From Lates calcarifer (Eukaryota > Chordata > Actinopteri > Centropomidae), in contig NC_066852.1 of assembly GCF_001640805.2 (NCBI RefSeq), positions 13,046,194 to 13,110,193 of the forward strand: a stretch of DNA of 64,000 nucleotides, given 5' to 3'. The notes under the pieces are model-generated. The model was not told the DNA's origin, did not search any database, and saw only the letters and a program-made list of their open reading frames with translations. Made by a program: the position numbers and the translations under genes. Below, in pieces: positions 43,213 to 56,699 of this stretch (position 1 is its first letter; each line of letters begins with the position of its first letter).

Positions 43213-46200
43213 CTTTAGTGGCACTCACAATGTCCTGAGGGAGAGAAGGAGGGAGACGGAGGAGGTCAGTTTTAAAAAGTCTGATTATAGATCAGAGGGA
43301 ACAGGGACACGTGAGGACATACCAACCTTGAATTTTGACAAGTCCTGGTAATATCAAGGCACATAACTAAGAAATGAATGTTTGTTTGGTTTCTGCTTTA
43401 TTATAAAATGCAAAATCCATATTCTAACTAAAATAAAGGTTAGAAAATAATGTGAATCCGACCATTAGAATCTCCTAAGCCTCACAGAAATGTTTTCAGG
43501 TTGCTTGTTCTCCCTGACCAACAGTCCAAAACCCTAAGATATTAAATCTACAGATATAATAGAGAGAAAGGAAACTATAATCATAATTGAAAAGCTGGAA
43601 CTGGTGAATTTTGTTTTGTTTTGTTTGTTTGTTTTTGATTCAATAAAAGTCTGCTATTTGATTAAAGTGTGACATCAATTAGTTTTGGCCGCAGAATACT
43701 GAGAGAGGTGGGCAGAGAATGAGGTGAAAGTCTTTTCTCTGTGGCTGGTTTCTGAGGCAGCAGAACTGGAGTAAGATGAATGTGCCAAAGCCGTATATCA
43801 AAACTTGATAGCTGCGTTCAGACAGATCTAACACTTACAGAAGACTCCCAGTCACAGTTTCAAAGTTCTGTGTTTTCAGAGCTTTTCGTCTATTTTAGCA
43901 TCGTAACACGAGGAATCCTGTTACAGCAACAGTGGCTGCAGGTCTCACAGTTCTCTGCTAACACAACTGACACTTCGAACAGATTTTAGAAGAAAACGCA
44001 ACAAAACAATCTATATATGAACTGTCTTTTCCCCTTGCTATTTGAATGGAGGCTTTTTGGAACAGAGGTGGAGTCCGATGTCCAGCGGGTCTGTTCAGCT
44101 GTGAAAACTGAACCTTAACCAGGAGCTGATTCTAAAAGAAACTGGCAAGAGTAAACGTTCCTATCACTCATCCTCTCATCTTCCATCTCCCCCCCGTCCC
44201 ACTACCATCTTAGGCTCCTTCCACTGCCTCGCCCTGAGGCCAAGCCCATCATGTGATGTGCAGTGCAACCGTCCCAGAAAGCGGGCCATCCAGGGCAGGC
44301 CACCCCCGTAGTGTAGACCTACATTAGCAAACAAAGAGCCTTCCTTGGCTCTTGCACACAGCGTGCACTGCCTCTGACAAATTACACATGTGCCTTCACA
44401 GTGGCCTTTACAATTTTACATAACCATCGCCTGCACAAGACAAAAAAAAATCTGGTTGGTTACACCCTGCTCTTTGTTAACTCCCCAAAAAGAACTGGTT
44501 TTCAATGAAGGAATTAGATTAGCAGAAAGATGTAACATGATAAGAAGCCATGATTTAATCAGATATGTCTACAGCAACAGCATTATTACACAAGACTTGT
44601 GAGCGTTCCCTTCTGCTGCCTCAGATCTGGAAAAACATACTTGTCAGTAATGGGTAATGTCCTATGGAACCTGTTTGAACAAGACAACCAGAGCCAGTAC
44701 TTATAATGATAAAAGTCTATATACACAAGCAATTTAGCTTAGATTTTGTCTTTTCCTTATTACCTACTGGATAACTACACATGTGCAACAGTGACTCATC
44801 TAATCTCTTTTTCTTCCCTTCCCCAATATTATAAAAATAGACTGTTTAAAATGTTATTTTGATGTAAACTAGACAAACATATCTGATAATTCCCATCATG
44901 TGAAAATGCTGATCAAAGCTAAAATATCACCAACATAATCACTTAGCAACACAGAAAATCCAAGGTGGTCTTTTCAACTACATTAAGAATTCTGTGATTA
45001 CTACAGGAAATTAGTTGGTAGACAGCAGCCCATACAGTGTTGGCTTGTAGTACCAGAGCCGGCTGTAGATTAATTTTCATGTCTTATCTGAGTCAAGATG
45101 CAGCAAATGGTGGATACAAGTTATAGACTGAACAAGCCAAAGAATGGCACCAACAGTGACGTGCGTAGCATGATAAAAATAATGATATACAAAACACCCT
45201 TTTTGGATTAAGATTACATCAGCTGTACCCATGAGAAACCACTGATTTAATCCTTCCCCAAAAGATATTTATGAAAAGACTCACTCATGACAGACTGGTT
45301 AACTATACTAACAAAAGTTACATGTTGATCCATCTGAGCCGGAGGACATGCAACTATTTTTGCATAACCACACAGCTACAGAGAAACTCTTTATGGTCTT
45401 AATGCACTGATACATTTTTTAAGATTTGTTTTCCTGGTGTATTTCCAGGATGTTATTGGATAAACTGGTGGTGGGGGCTGAGCCTGCTGGCAGTTGCTAG
45501 CGTGCTGGGTGAGTTCCAGGTGAGAGTCCAGACAACTGCGGCAAACAGGTTCTCTTAGGTTGAGGGCTATAGGCGTGTCAGTGACAACGAAACCCGGTAG
45601 AAGTCGGCAGTTTACTAAGGAATGTCACAATGTTGACATGCTAAAGCTGCAGGGGAGTTGCTGACAACATGGCTGTCGTAACACTGGGTGGGGGGGGGCA
45701 ACAGGAAACCATGGAGGTAACAAGGGAGAGGTGGTGGGAACTTGAGGGAAGCTTTTTAGTTAAAGGGGTTATAGGGATAATTTAGCTTAATACTGCACTG
45801 TCAGGGCTAAGTGAGGAAACTCTGTATACAATCAAGTATTTAAGCAAGAGTTGAGCTTTCCTTTTTCATCATGTTGGCAAACAATGGCTTCAAAATGCTT
45901 TTTAAGAGTTCATTTAAAATGGCTGTTATGGATCGAGGCTACATGAGCAACAAAAGAAAGTAGAGAGAAGTAAAATTGTTATTAGTTGATACAAGGTAGC
46001 TCACGGCATATCATATCTGAAAAACAATGTGATCTCATATAGAAGAATATATACAAATCTCCAGAAATCATAGCAGTTTATACACTAAGAGAAAGACAAT
46101 TAACTGTTACTGTCTCAGCTTTTCAACTGCATCAAATCTCACGCACTGGTGTGCATAATCCCCTGCATGTATCCACCTTGTCTAGAGTTCATTACAAAGA

Positions 46201-49200
46201 CACATACAAGTGGTTGTGTCCCGTTGAGACTAATGCAGCTGTGTCTGGTGCCTCTGTTAAACCATTAACATAATCTTGTGAACACCACTGTTGCCAGCTA
46301 CAGTTTGTCATACAGCTTTCACAGTCATGCACAGAAGCGTATTCGCTAACATGAGCACATGGCACAGTCAAGACCTGACAACAGTGACCGGGATCTAATC
46401 AATCAGGTCACTATCTGGTCGGCAAATACAGCGGAGGAAAAAAATCAATGGCTGCAACATCAAATAATGATGAGGTGAAAGGAGGTTTTGGAGCCCTTTA
46501 AATATAAAATTGATATTTTCTTGATGTGAGAAACTTTATCGAACCTGGTGAGGTTTCTTGGATGTTTCATATTGTCCTCCTTTCTCATGTCCTCTTTGGG
46601 ACCATGCAACACAGAATACACTTACATAAAGAAGCAGTAAAGGTATGGCGCATGCTCATAAATATGATAATTTGAGTGAACAACTGCCACTCGAGAGTAT
46701 TGCAGCTGAATGATGTAGCTCTTCAGAGTCTGTGGTCATTTCTATATCGGGCAACGGCTACCAGCTGAAAAATACACCAAGGGAGCGACAAGGAGCCGGA
46801 TCATTTCCTATATTACAAATCTCTTGCTCTGGTCCTCACTGCTGTGCGGCTGTTTGGCTAATCACCTGACTGCTGGCTGCTGAATGGTCAAAGGCGGCTA
46901 AAGATGGCAGATTCACGGAGGCCCCCTGACATCACTGATTCTTCGCTCACATAAAACACTGACCTATTTACTGTGCAGACTGACAGGCAGGCAAGCAGTC
47001 AGTGAGTGCACTGTCCCTGAAACAAGCGGCTCCTATTTCTGAAACACACATAGGCTAGTCTCTCAGCATCATAAATCAACTCTGCCTCTGCCTCTTGGCT
47101 GATACAGAAGATAGTCTTGTATGAGGTTCAGCTACTCTAGTAGATAAGGGGAAAAGACCAATTTCTGTCGTTCATGATTTCTTTATAGAGTTAAAATGTA
47201 AACCAGGAAAAGTGCAGTTGTAATAGTGATACACAAGATGCTAATGTGTCAGAAATTACAGCTTTAAACTTCATCCTGCTCAGCTTGTTTTGGTAGGATG
47301 TGACGTTTTGACAGAGTTATAAGTCTCTAAAAAACACACAGAACCACCACAGACACACCAGCTCAACTCAGATATTACTGGGGATGTTTTCACATTTCTC
47401 TTCCATAAAATATTAATCTGTCCACGAAGAGCAGGCATTTTCTCTGCTCTTTCAAACATTAATGCTGAATTTGAATGGCTAACACAGGAAGAGACTCTAA
47501 TCTTGAGCCCATGGCGGCCCAGTAATGGCCCCCGCAGTGGGGGTGGGGGGGCTCCATAAGCCTGGCTCTTCATGCCCCTGATTAGGACACGCTCTCTGTT
47601 TGACTTGGCTTTAGCTTTGGCTGTGCTTCTTTGAAGGATGCTGATTACTTGGATGGGTTGGACAGCTAGAGGACATTCAAAGGATAAGGAGGAAAGGGAG
47701 GGGGATACTCCAAAGTCCACAGTTTGTCATTGTTATCTTCTTTATCTTGGTTTAACTGACCACTGTTTTACTGAGACAGAGAGGCAAAGACTTGAAAACC
47801 TCAGTGTAACACAAACACACACACAGAGCAATACAAGGAAAACCTGAAAAACACAACAAAACTCAGATACTTCATCTGGATGTCAAAGCACTGGAGGCCG
47901 ACGACGCGCTGATGTCAAACATGTTACTGCACAAACGCTCCTCTCTCACATGGCTGGCCCGTCAAGGTCAGAGCTAAACACACAGAGCCACAGAGTAGAT
48001 GCCATGCAATGCCCCCCCCCCCCTTTAATTTGAAATGGAGGGAAGAGGGAGGAGGAGGAGTTCAATTCTGTTAAAAAGGGCTCTGAAAGGGACATGATGA
48101 GAATTTATGGTCACAAGATCAAAACCTCATGTGGTCAAACACGCCTCAGCATCCTCAAGGAAATCACCTGATGTTCTTTTTTGGTGTTTTCTGTTTGTTT
48201 TGTTTTGTTTTTTATTTTATTTATTTATTTTTTGGGGGGTGGTGTTTTTTAGTTCATAGAAATATTCAAATTAAACATACGGCCAAGCGTGTGTGTACTG
48301 TATTATCATTTAACTATGATTTGATGCCTGATGGTTATTCATTACTTACAGTCATACACCTGGATGCAAACTGTAGTACTCTGGCTGAGATGAGATGATT
48401 GACAGATACATACAAGTACCTCTAGAGTTCACTACTTAACACATTACATCTTGTTAGTTTAATTTGCAACATGTTATTTTGACACTTCAATTTTACATTT
48501 CAGGTGATTTCATTTGTGGAAAACAACACTGTTTGCTACTTAAATCTGTAGATTAGTGTCTAACAGAGCTTTGACATTGCTGTAGCATTAAGTAATGACA
48601 GACACACAAAACAAGAACAGGAAACTGGAAATTCTAAAACATCAAAATGGCTACTGTAGCACACAACTTGATGACTGTGACTGTGGTTACTGTGCTATAA
48701 AAAAATTCTGCCATAACAGCCTTTGTCTAATGAGGCTCCACCTCTTTTGGTTTGGTCCCCCTCCTGCAAAACTCAGTAACTCTGCTTTGCATACAGCTGC
48801 CAATGGTTGGTTCATGAAAGGGACAAGTCACAGCTACCTCATCTGTTTTTTTAATAACAGGTGGCAGGTGAGACAGGAGTGTGTAAGTTTATTCTCAACC
48901 CCAGAATTTACTTCACTTTAAATAGAGAAGTTGCTGTTTCAAATTTAATAGGGAAAGCTGACAAAAAAAATGCAAATAAACAGTCGAAAAAAAATAAAGT
49001 CAATAACATATTAATGCTGCTTAAAGATTAGCTTTATGACAGCTTTATTAAATATCCAAAATACTGAATCTGTTGTTGTCACCTTTTAGAAAGAGCAAAA
49101 TAGTTTCTTTCATCGCTAATTGCCTCACAGCAGTGGAATCATGTGTTTCACTCCTGAACAAAAAAATTCAAAATCAAACTTTTCCTTCCAACTTCTATTT

Positions 49201-52200
49201 TTAGCCGATACAGCAGGCCTTGGGGGAGAGCCATGAAAATGTTGAACATGAACATCTTTTAATCGTGTTGGTATAAAAGGCTTATACCCGTTCATAATAT
49301 GCCAACTAGAGCATGATTACACAATATCAAAGGCAAGCCTAAGTGGACGCAACAGTCGCTCTTCCACGTTAAATGTCCGTTCATGCTGACCCATGAGATT
49401 TCTCAGTGATCAGCTCACACATTTTATTGAATTGTTTTCACTGAGACAAAATCTGACACCAAACACAGCTCGTTATGATGTTATTAGTCCTATTTTACAC
49501 ACAGCACAGTGTGAAAACATCTCTAATCAGTAACCAGTGATCTATTATTAGCTACCACCCAGGTGTCTGTCAATGGTCTCTTTTGCTTTCATCAACCTTT
49601 TTCTCTGGATTGTGACGAGAACTCTAGACAACCCACTGTTATTATAGCTTATGCATACTGGCGACTTTTCTCACCTTATATGTCCATTACACTGTTCTAA
49701 CTTACTCTGCAGTGAAACTGGGTCATACACCAGTTAAAAACATGATTTTTTTCTATTGCGGATATAAAGATGAAAGACAAATTAAGGCCCTAAACTCACA
49801 CAGAACTAAACCCACCACATATCTCAGGCTGAGCAGTTTGAGTTGGATTGTTGTTTTCCTGATAATCTACTTTAAAATTACACATTAGTTTCTGATCTGA
49901 TCCTCATTTAATCTAAATTACATGACTGCAGTGCACCTTTTATCTGGCTGTTAAAATTCTACCTTGATGTTGTCCAGTGCTAATCAGCAACAACGCAAAT
50001 GGGACTGAAAAGGCGTGGTGATAAAAACCTGCCTTATTTTCTCTTCAATTGCTTGCAGTAATTACTCTCTCAGACTCAAAGGATTCAGTGGCCTTACCAC
50101 ACAGTATCTCCCCGGTTGACTTGCTTACTATTAAGTAACCCTCTGCTCGTGGGGTGTGCAATGACGTTCCTCATATTCAAAACAAAGCAGAAAAAGGGGG
50201 CAGCTTCACAGTCCACACTCAAGAACCATCTATTCCCCACAGACTGCAATCCACCATGACTCTCATTTTACCAGGCATCATCCTTTCCCAAACTCCCCTG
50301 CTGTGGAGGCCTGAGAGCTCGCTCTGTCATTTAATATTTAGTTCTGACAAGACCGCCCCAGTGCTGCTCTCTCATATCAGACAAACACTTTTTTCTCCTC
50401 ATGACTCAGACCCGTTACATTACTTTTCCCATTTCCAACAGATTTTTGTATGAACGCCTCAAAATAGTAGTTTTGGTTGAGTGATTTTTCTGAGGTAATC
50501 TAATTAGCTGTGTGCTAATTCGATTACCTCACATGTCTGCAGCAAAAGTAAACAATATTAAATTAAAAGCAAGAAATAACTATGTAACAGTCACAGCTGA
50601 GAAACTGCTGTGCACCGTGTTCTGCCAGTTTGTGCTGCTCTCTCTGGATGAGCTACCAGTGGAATAGAGGTGGTTTAAAGTGAAGCAGTCAGGTGGGGAA
50701 TTTCTATCAAAGAAGGACTAGCAGTGTTATAAATGTGCTTAAAAATACTGTAGCTCATTCTGTCAAGTGGAAAGAGGTACTGATAAAATTAGATTCATTA
50801 TTTTTACACTAATTTATGTGGTTGGTTGTCTGTTTTGAGACGAGGCCTGATTTTATTCAAAGCACATTTCTGTGACTGGTAGTTTATTCTGATGGGTATT
50901 TCCTGCCTGACAGGGCCAATTTATCATACTAGCACATTATGACATCTTTTCTATTCCTCCCGACAGAATAAGCTGCCTTATTTCCAAGCACATTTGATAG
51001 TCTATCTTGAAATATGAGGTATTATGGTGTATTTTTGAATTAAGTACTTATGGTCAAGATTTCAGAAACTGTAATTATGTAAGGGCATTAGAACCAAGAC
51101 AGACGCAAAAGTTTGTGGTTACTCTTGACTTGTTCCAGTGTTTTTTGTCACCAACTCAACAGCTTGAATGCCCTTTCATATGGTATGTTGTCTTGGTTGG
51201 TAGTGGAGACTTCCAGGAAACTCAACCCAAAAACACTGCAATTATAAATTATGCGCCAGGCCTGAAACCTAGAACATTCCTCACACTTTTGAAATTTCTC
51301 AAGCAACCCTCATAGTTATGCCTCATGTTGTTGGTTCTAATCTATGATTACATGAATGAAATGAATACACCGTAAGCAACAAGCCATGAAATACACTGGT
51401 TTTCAAGATGACCCTGTGACTGATATGACTGACACATTCTCAGCCGTCCCTCACTGTAAGCATCTCAGGGTGTTAAGGTTTGGTTTCATATAATCAAAAG
51501 ATGAACAGAACCTACTGCAATTGCCCCTTAAACCAAACTATTACTTTGACTGCTTACTCCAAGTGAGTTGCTATTGTCTTTTGCTTTGACCTCCTCCATA
51601 GAGATGTGTGCACCAAGCACAGGTAAGCCTGTTCATCTTGTATACTGTCTGCTTTCAAGGTACCAAAGTGGGTTTATTTGCATTAGTGTGGCATGGGTGG
51701 GTTGTTTGAGTGCCAGCTGGAGGCAGAGAGGGGAGTGGATTCCCTCCTGCCATGCCAGCTGGTGCACCTACTCTGAGTCAAGTTGAAATGGTTAAAACGC
51801 ACCCATTGTATAGGGGAAGATGGTGAAACAGCAAGAGGGTATGTACATGTTATCTCTCTCTATAGCAATGTATAATGTTTGCATGCATGCAAGGTCATTT
51901 AATATATTGTTTTGAGATTGTTTTGTGTAAAATCCTTCAAAATTGAGGTGTCTATATCTGAAAAGCCTGGGTCTGTAGCATGTTCCATAGTTATATTGCA
52001 CATCAGATAGAACCATAGCCATCCCATTATTACAACTGGCTGTGCATTTAATTTTAATAATCTCTGCCCTGTGAAACTTATATAGCTGCATAATGCTTTT
52101 GAATGGATAAATGCTACCATGAGACTAATATTTGTGTCAACAGGTGAATCAACTTGAGAAGCAGTGTGCTACCACACACAGCAGTTCCACCTCTATGCAG

Positions 52201-53168
52201 CTGAGAAAAGACTCGTTGGAAGTGAAGCTGTACCGTGTGTGATGTTCAAAGGTGTTATTTATTTGTGACAGATGAGTAATTCCCTTCTACCTGTAGATAC
52301 AAAACTTGGACAATGTGGTTATGACTACAGCTTTTCTATAAATCTGATTGAAACCTGTGCCTGGGTTTTTAATTCAGTAATTCAACTTAATTTTTTATAT
52401 TATGATACTGACAGATCTTAATCACACACAAGGTTTGCTGCATTCAAACACCAGCTGAAATGAAAGTCTCCCTAACAGTTTAACATAGATACTGTTGTGC
52501 TGGAACATATGTGAAGTTCTGACCTCAGGAAATACAGCGCACACAAAACAGAATAGAAATCCACCACCACAGGGCCAAAATGTGAATTTATAACAGCAAT
52601 TATCTGTATGGAATAGATAAAAGAGTCACCTTGTAAATCACATCTGAGGTCATTGGCAGTCTTTTCATTCTCTGGCAACTCTTCCCACTTGATGGCCTCC
52701 AACACGTTACAGTCTGCAGCCTGTTCGGCTTCAAACAAATTCAAGCTCAGATGCCCCCTCTGCAACTCTCCACAAACTCTTGACCCAGTGAAACTTGTTA
52801 ATCTCTTAAACCCCCTGAACCCTTTCCTCCTCTGCAACATTTCATCCTTTTATTCTCCACAGTCTCTATCCATCTGGAACGTCTTCACCCATTGCATCAT
52901 CTTACTGTAAAGGCTTAGACACCTCTTACTTTCTGGAATCTCGAATCCTCCCAAGACATTTCTCTGACTACCTCGAAGCCACATTTGCAATTTGAGTTTG
53001 ATACATCAGAAACAGCGCGAGTCGCACAAGGACTATCTATATTTGTGGTGCACGCAATCAGGCGGCAGATAGACACACAGACAAGCAACCCTATTCTAAG
53101 TAGCAACAGACATCAAATAGGGAGATTACGGAGGGAGCTGTGTCAATGTGTCAGTGTGTGAGTGTTTC

Positions 53169-53170
<2 letters not shown>

Positions 53171-53199
<29 letters not shown>
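53171..53199. repeat. (TC)n microsatellite
   Basis: About 14 CT units in the pak3 5' intron. Confidence 0.9.
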
Positions 53200-55514
53200 C
53201 CCTGTCTCTCTCCATCCATCTCTCTCACTTACTCCCCCTCCCCTTCCTGAGACAAAATGGCCAGATGGCTTCCAATCCTACATGCTAATCCACAACACAC
53301 AGACTGTAGCTTTGACACACCTACCACAAGACTACTGCTTCTCTCTTGACTAGCTGTGTCCTTAAACACATGCAAACACACACACACACACACACAAACA
53401 CCCCACGAGACCACTACACATTCATAAACTGTCAACAAGAGTCCTCAACGATAACTCCACTTAACAATAGCAACATAACTCACCCTGACTAAGTCCTCAA
53501 CAGATGGAGGCCTACTTGTATGTGTGTTGTGTGTGTCCTACTATCATATTTCAGCCAGCCCAGTTAGCAGGCTACAGGCCAAGATGAGGTCCTGTGTCTA
53601 CTGCTTTTGTTAGCCGGGGTGAGGTAAGAGAAGCCGTGTGTGTTGGGTTACACCGGCCAATGGAAAACATGGGGAAGCCCAGAACAGCACACACTAATAC
53701 ACAAAGGAGACAAACAGGCAGACGTACTGAAAAAAGAAATGTTTGACATTGTTTCGGGCGCACAATTGAAATGCTGCTTTTATCATCTATCCTCTACCAC
53801 CATGTTAAATAAAGGAGCAGGACAATTTATGATCACACATGGCTGCAGATTAGATATAAACGGCTTCATTTTGGTCACCCAGCTCTGGGCAGATGACTGT
53901 ATTAAAAACATAAATAAAACAAAGGAAAATTAAAAATCTAGTAGCACATTTATCCAAGTGAGTAAGAGATAAGGACGTCTAGGTAAAACTCCTCAACAAT
54001 ACCTTCTGGTATTGCGAAATGTCTGCCTGACAAATCAAGCTAGAATAAAATCATCCATTATTTAAGCAAAATGTAGAAGGAGAAGTAATATGTTTGCTTA
54101 TTACAGTGTATACAAAAAATATACCCCACCTATTAATTTAAATGTGGATTATCTACTTTCTGTGAAAACATAGCAAATTTTTATTTTTTTTTTCTCTTGT
54201 GTTTCTTTTGCTTCAGTCTTACAAAGCCATTTTATCTAATGCTGGTTGTTCACTGAAGTCATGTGATTAATGAAAACAAAAATAAAGGTATTTTTAGTTG
54301 GTCAATCACAAAGATCAGTTGTGAAAACATTTGCATCAAAGCTGAGCCATAATAACTTGGATTTTGCCTGCAGAATACATGTTTACACTATAAACAGTAC
54401 AATGAAAGGTGTGGTTTTACTTTTACTTCGAGGAGTAGGTAATGCACAGTATGTCAGACCAGTCACACCATCACATTTTGACTAGCAACAGCTCCTGGCT
54501 GTGTTTTGTCTTTGCACATATAAAATTTTCATGAGGCGCACGTAACCTATGCAGAGACAATAGCTTATGCAGGTATGAATACTTCCAAGTGACGGTAAGC
54601 AGCCCTGCATGAACCCATACAGACATACAAAATACAGAGCTTTTAGCTGGCCATTTGCCAGTAACCGACCTGCGAAAATAAAGGTGCAATTAATATATAA
54701 TGCGTGTGGCACGTGGAGCAAAGCGTCTGAGGTCCACAGTGGAGACCAATTATCCAGCAGCAGTTTCACAGATCAGTTGAACAGCAGCCAGGACATATAA
54801 ATGCCAAACACTTCTTCAAATGGTATATCACAGTGTTTCTGTCTGTCTCTCTCTGTGACACTGCATTAGATTTCTGCTCTAGGCCTGGTGTCTTTTCTGC
54901 CAAGACCGGTGCTGTGTAATGTGCTGTACTAGCACTGACTAAATTTCCAATGGGTTTTAAGTAAAAACCACAGTTTAGATCATCATTATTATTATGAAAC
55001 TGAAAAAGGACAAAGGAGTGGCCGTGGTGGTGGTGCTGGTGGTGGTGGTGGGGGTTAGGGGCAGTTTATGTTTTAGCCACTTAATATTTCCTTTCAAAAA
55101 TATAGCAGTAGAAACCCTCGGATGAACACAGTGAAAAGAAGAATGGAGTGCAGTCATGGTGTTGGATGTCTGGATGGATTAGTGGTGAACGGAAGAGCAT
55201 GTATCTGTATCAATGCAAGAGGCCAACGTTTGAAGGGAGTAGCACCTTCAGTATCCCATCCCCCAATTCCCCTCTACAATCATCTCACCCTCCCTCCATC
55301 ACTGACATGACTCCCTAACTCCCTCTTTCACACGACAGCCAGACAACAGGTCTCCCATCAGGCCCTGCTTCTCACGAACCAGAGGATGACTGCGCTTCCT
55401 TCCTGGGAAGAGGAATCTCTCGCTCCCTCTACGCTGTTTCTGACACCAGCAATCAAAATGATGCACAGGTGACAGGGGAAACACACATTCAGCTTGTACT
55501 GTGGCCGGTCCTTC

Positions 55515-55554
55515 CATCCTCCTCCTCCTCCTCCACCACCACCACCACCACCAC
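55515..55554. repeat. (CTC)n(CAC)n triplet repeat
   Basis: CTC units (55515-55533) pass directly into CCA/CAC units (to 55554). Confidence 0.85.
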
Positions 55555-56029
55555 CCGCGATTGCTGTGGAAGAATCCGTGGCAGAATAGCTCAGCTTTCA
55601 CAGAACCGGGGCCCCCACCCCCACTCCGATCCCCAATGAAGTCAGGTGACCAGATGTTGTATATCTCCCTGTGACTACAGCCGCCATGAAACTGCTACAC
55701 ACATCCATGTTAAAGCCGGGAGACAGAGGCACGTCTCTGCTCTGCTCCCAGTTTGAATGCACGCGTGTGTATGTGTGTGTGTGTGTAAGAATGAAATGCA
55801 AATAAAGGCCATTTCTTCGTGAAACCCTCCCTGGAAAGACCATAAGTGAGGCAGTGCAGAGATAACAAAAGAGCATCCATCAGCATATTAACCATCCATC
55901 ACCCCCACCCCATCCACAGCATATACAGCTCAGATCCATCCGTCAGCCTCGGGTCTACAGACCCAAAATAGCATTGGTTCTTTTTTGTTCCAGTGTTGCC
56001 ACTGCAGCTGCTGCATTTCTCCAGGACTG

Positions 56030-56030
<1 letters not shown>

Positions 56031-56061
<31 letters not shown>
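56031..56061. repeat. (CA)n microsatellite
   Basis: About 15 uninterrupted CA units. Confidence 0.9.
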
Positions 56062-56063
<2 letters not shown>

Positions 56064-56437
56064 ATATACACACACAAGGCCTGTACAAACGCCACCATTG
56101 ATTCCAACACCTCCCCATCAATAAAGATGCTATTTGTGAGGCACAAGGGAGTGCATACAGAGATGATGTGATGCAGAGGGGGGTATATGATCATACAAAA
56201 CATGTCCAGCCCATCTGATGCAGGCATCCATTTCCATCTCGCCCTCGCGGACAGACTGCTGATGAAACAGCTGCCTCCTTAGCAAGGCAGAATGCAGAAT
56301 GGAAGAAGGAAAAAAAAAGGCTACAAAGCACCCCTACATACACAACCTCCCCCTCCTCCTCCTCTCCTCTCCTCTCCTCCCTCTTCTGCCTCCCCCCACC
56401 TCCACATCCCCTATTGCATACACAGAGAGGGAATTAC

Positions 56438-56540
56438 CTGAAATATGTCTTCACATTCTCTTGCTCAGTCTCTCGCCTTTGGGTCTGGAGCTGCGGTAGG
56501 CTCATCGTCAACCGTACAGTCCTAATGACAGTTTAAAGGC
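56438..56540 (-). other. pak3: Candidate non-coding first exon of pak3
   Basis: On the minus strand the sequence around 56500-56438 ends in TATTTCAG|GTAATT, a near-ideal donor. No long frame is open across it, as expected for a leader exon. Its 5' end is set only roughly, downstream of the TTTAAA at 56533-56538 and of the CCAAT and CRE-like motifs. The distance to the first coding exon (13 kb) is normal for PAK genes. Evidence is motif-based only. Confidence 0.35.
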
Positions 56541-56639
56541 AGGATTGCCATTCTCTTGTCAGACCAGTTCCTGACCCTAAAAAGCAAGCTTGTTCGGCAG
56601 GCTGGATGCTTCACTGGCTGCTCACTGTTCCCTAGCCCA

Positions 56640-56669
56640 TGATGTCATCCACCCAGTTCTACCCATTGG
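56640..56669 (-). promoter_or_regulatory. pak3: Candidate pak3 promoter elements (CCAAT box and CRE-like site)
   Basis: On the minus strand, AGCCAATGGG (ATTGG at 56665-56669 on plus) is followed 17 nt later by TGACATCA (56647-56640), a CRE-like octamer. Both lie 100-230 nt upstream of the candidate leader exon. A CCAAT box and CRE-like site together are typical of proximal promoters. Confidence 0.35.
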
Positions 56670-56699
56670 CTGAGGGGCTGAATATTAATGCGGGCAGCA

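Larger units (their letters stand above)
43235..56437 (-). other. pak3: pak3 5' intron (13 kb)
   Basis: The first coding exon begins at a splice acceptor (43235-43237), so leader exons lie in or beyond this stretch. It holds simple repeats (C-run 48012-48023, TC 53171-53199, CA 53378-53396, GGT 55022-55050, CTC/CAC 55515-55554, CA 56031-56061) and a homeodomain-type hairpin at 50491-50531. Open frames at 47280-47720 and 52472-52840 have no recognisable protein content. Additional leader exons cannot be excluded. Confidence 0.55.

Noticed and set aside
47280..47720. 146-codon minus-strand frame in the pak3 5' intron
   Set aside because: Low-complexity, no recognised family, no plausible splice links; length is possible by chance in 64 kb.
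52472..52840. 122-codon minus-strand frame ending near a GTGACT donor
   Set aside because: The stretch around KWEELPENEKTAND looks protein-like, but I recognise no family and it does not join pak3 in frame; a leader exon is possible but unsupported.
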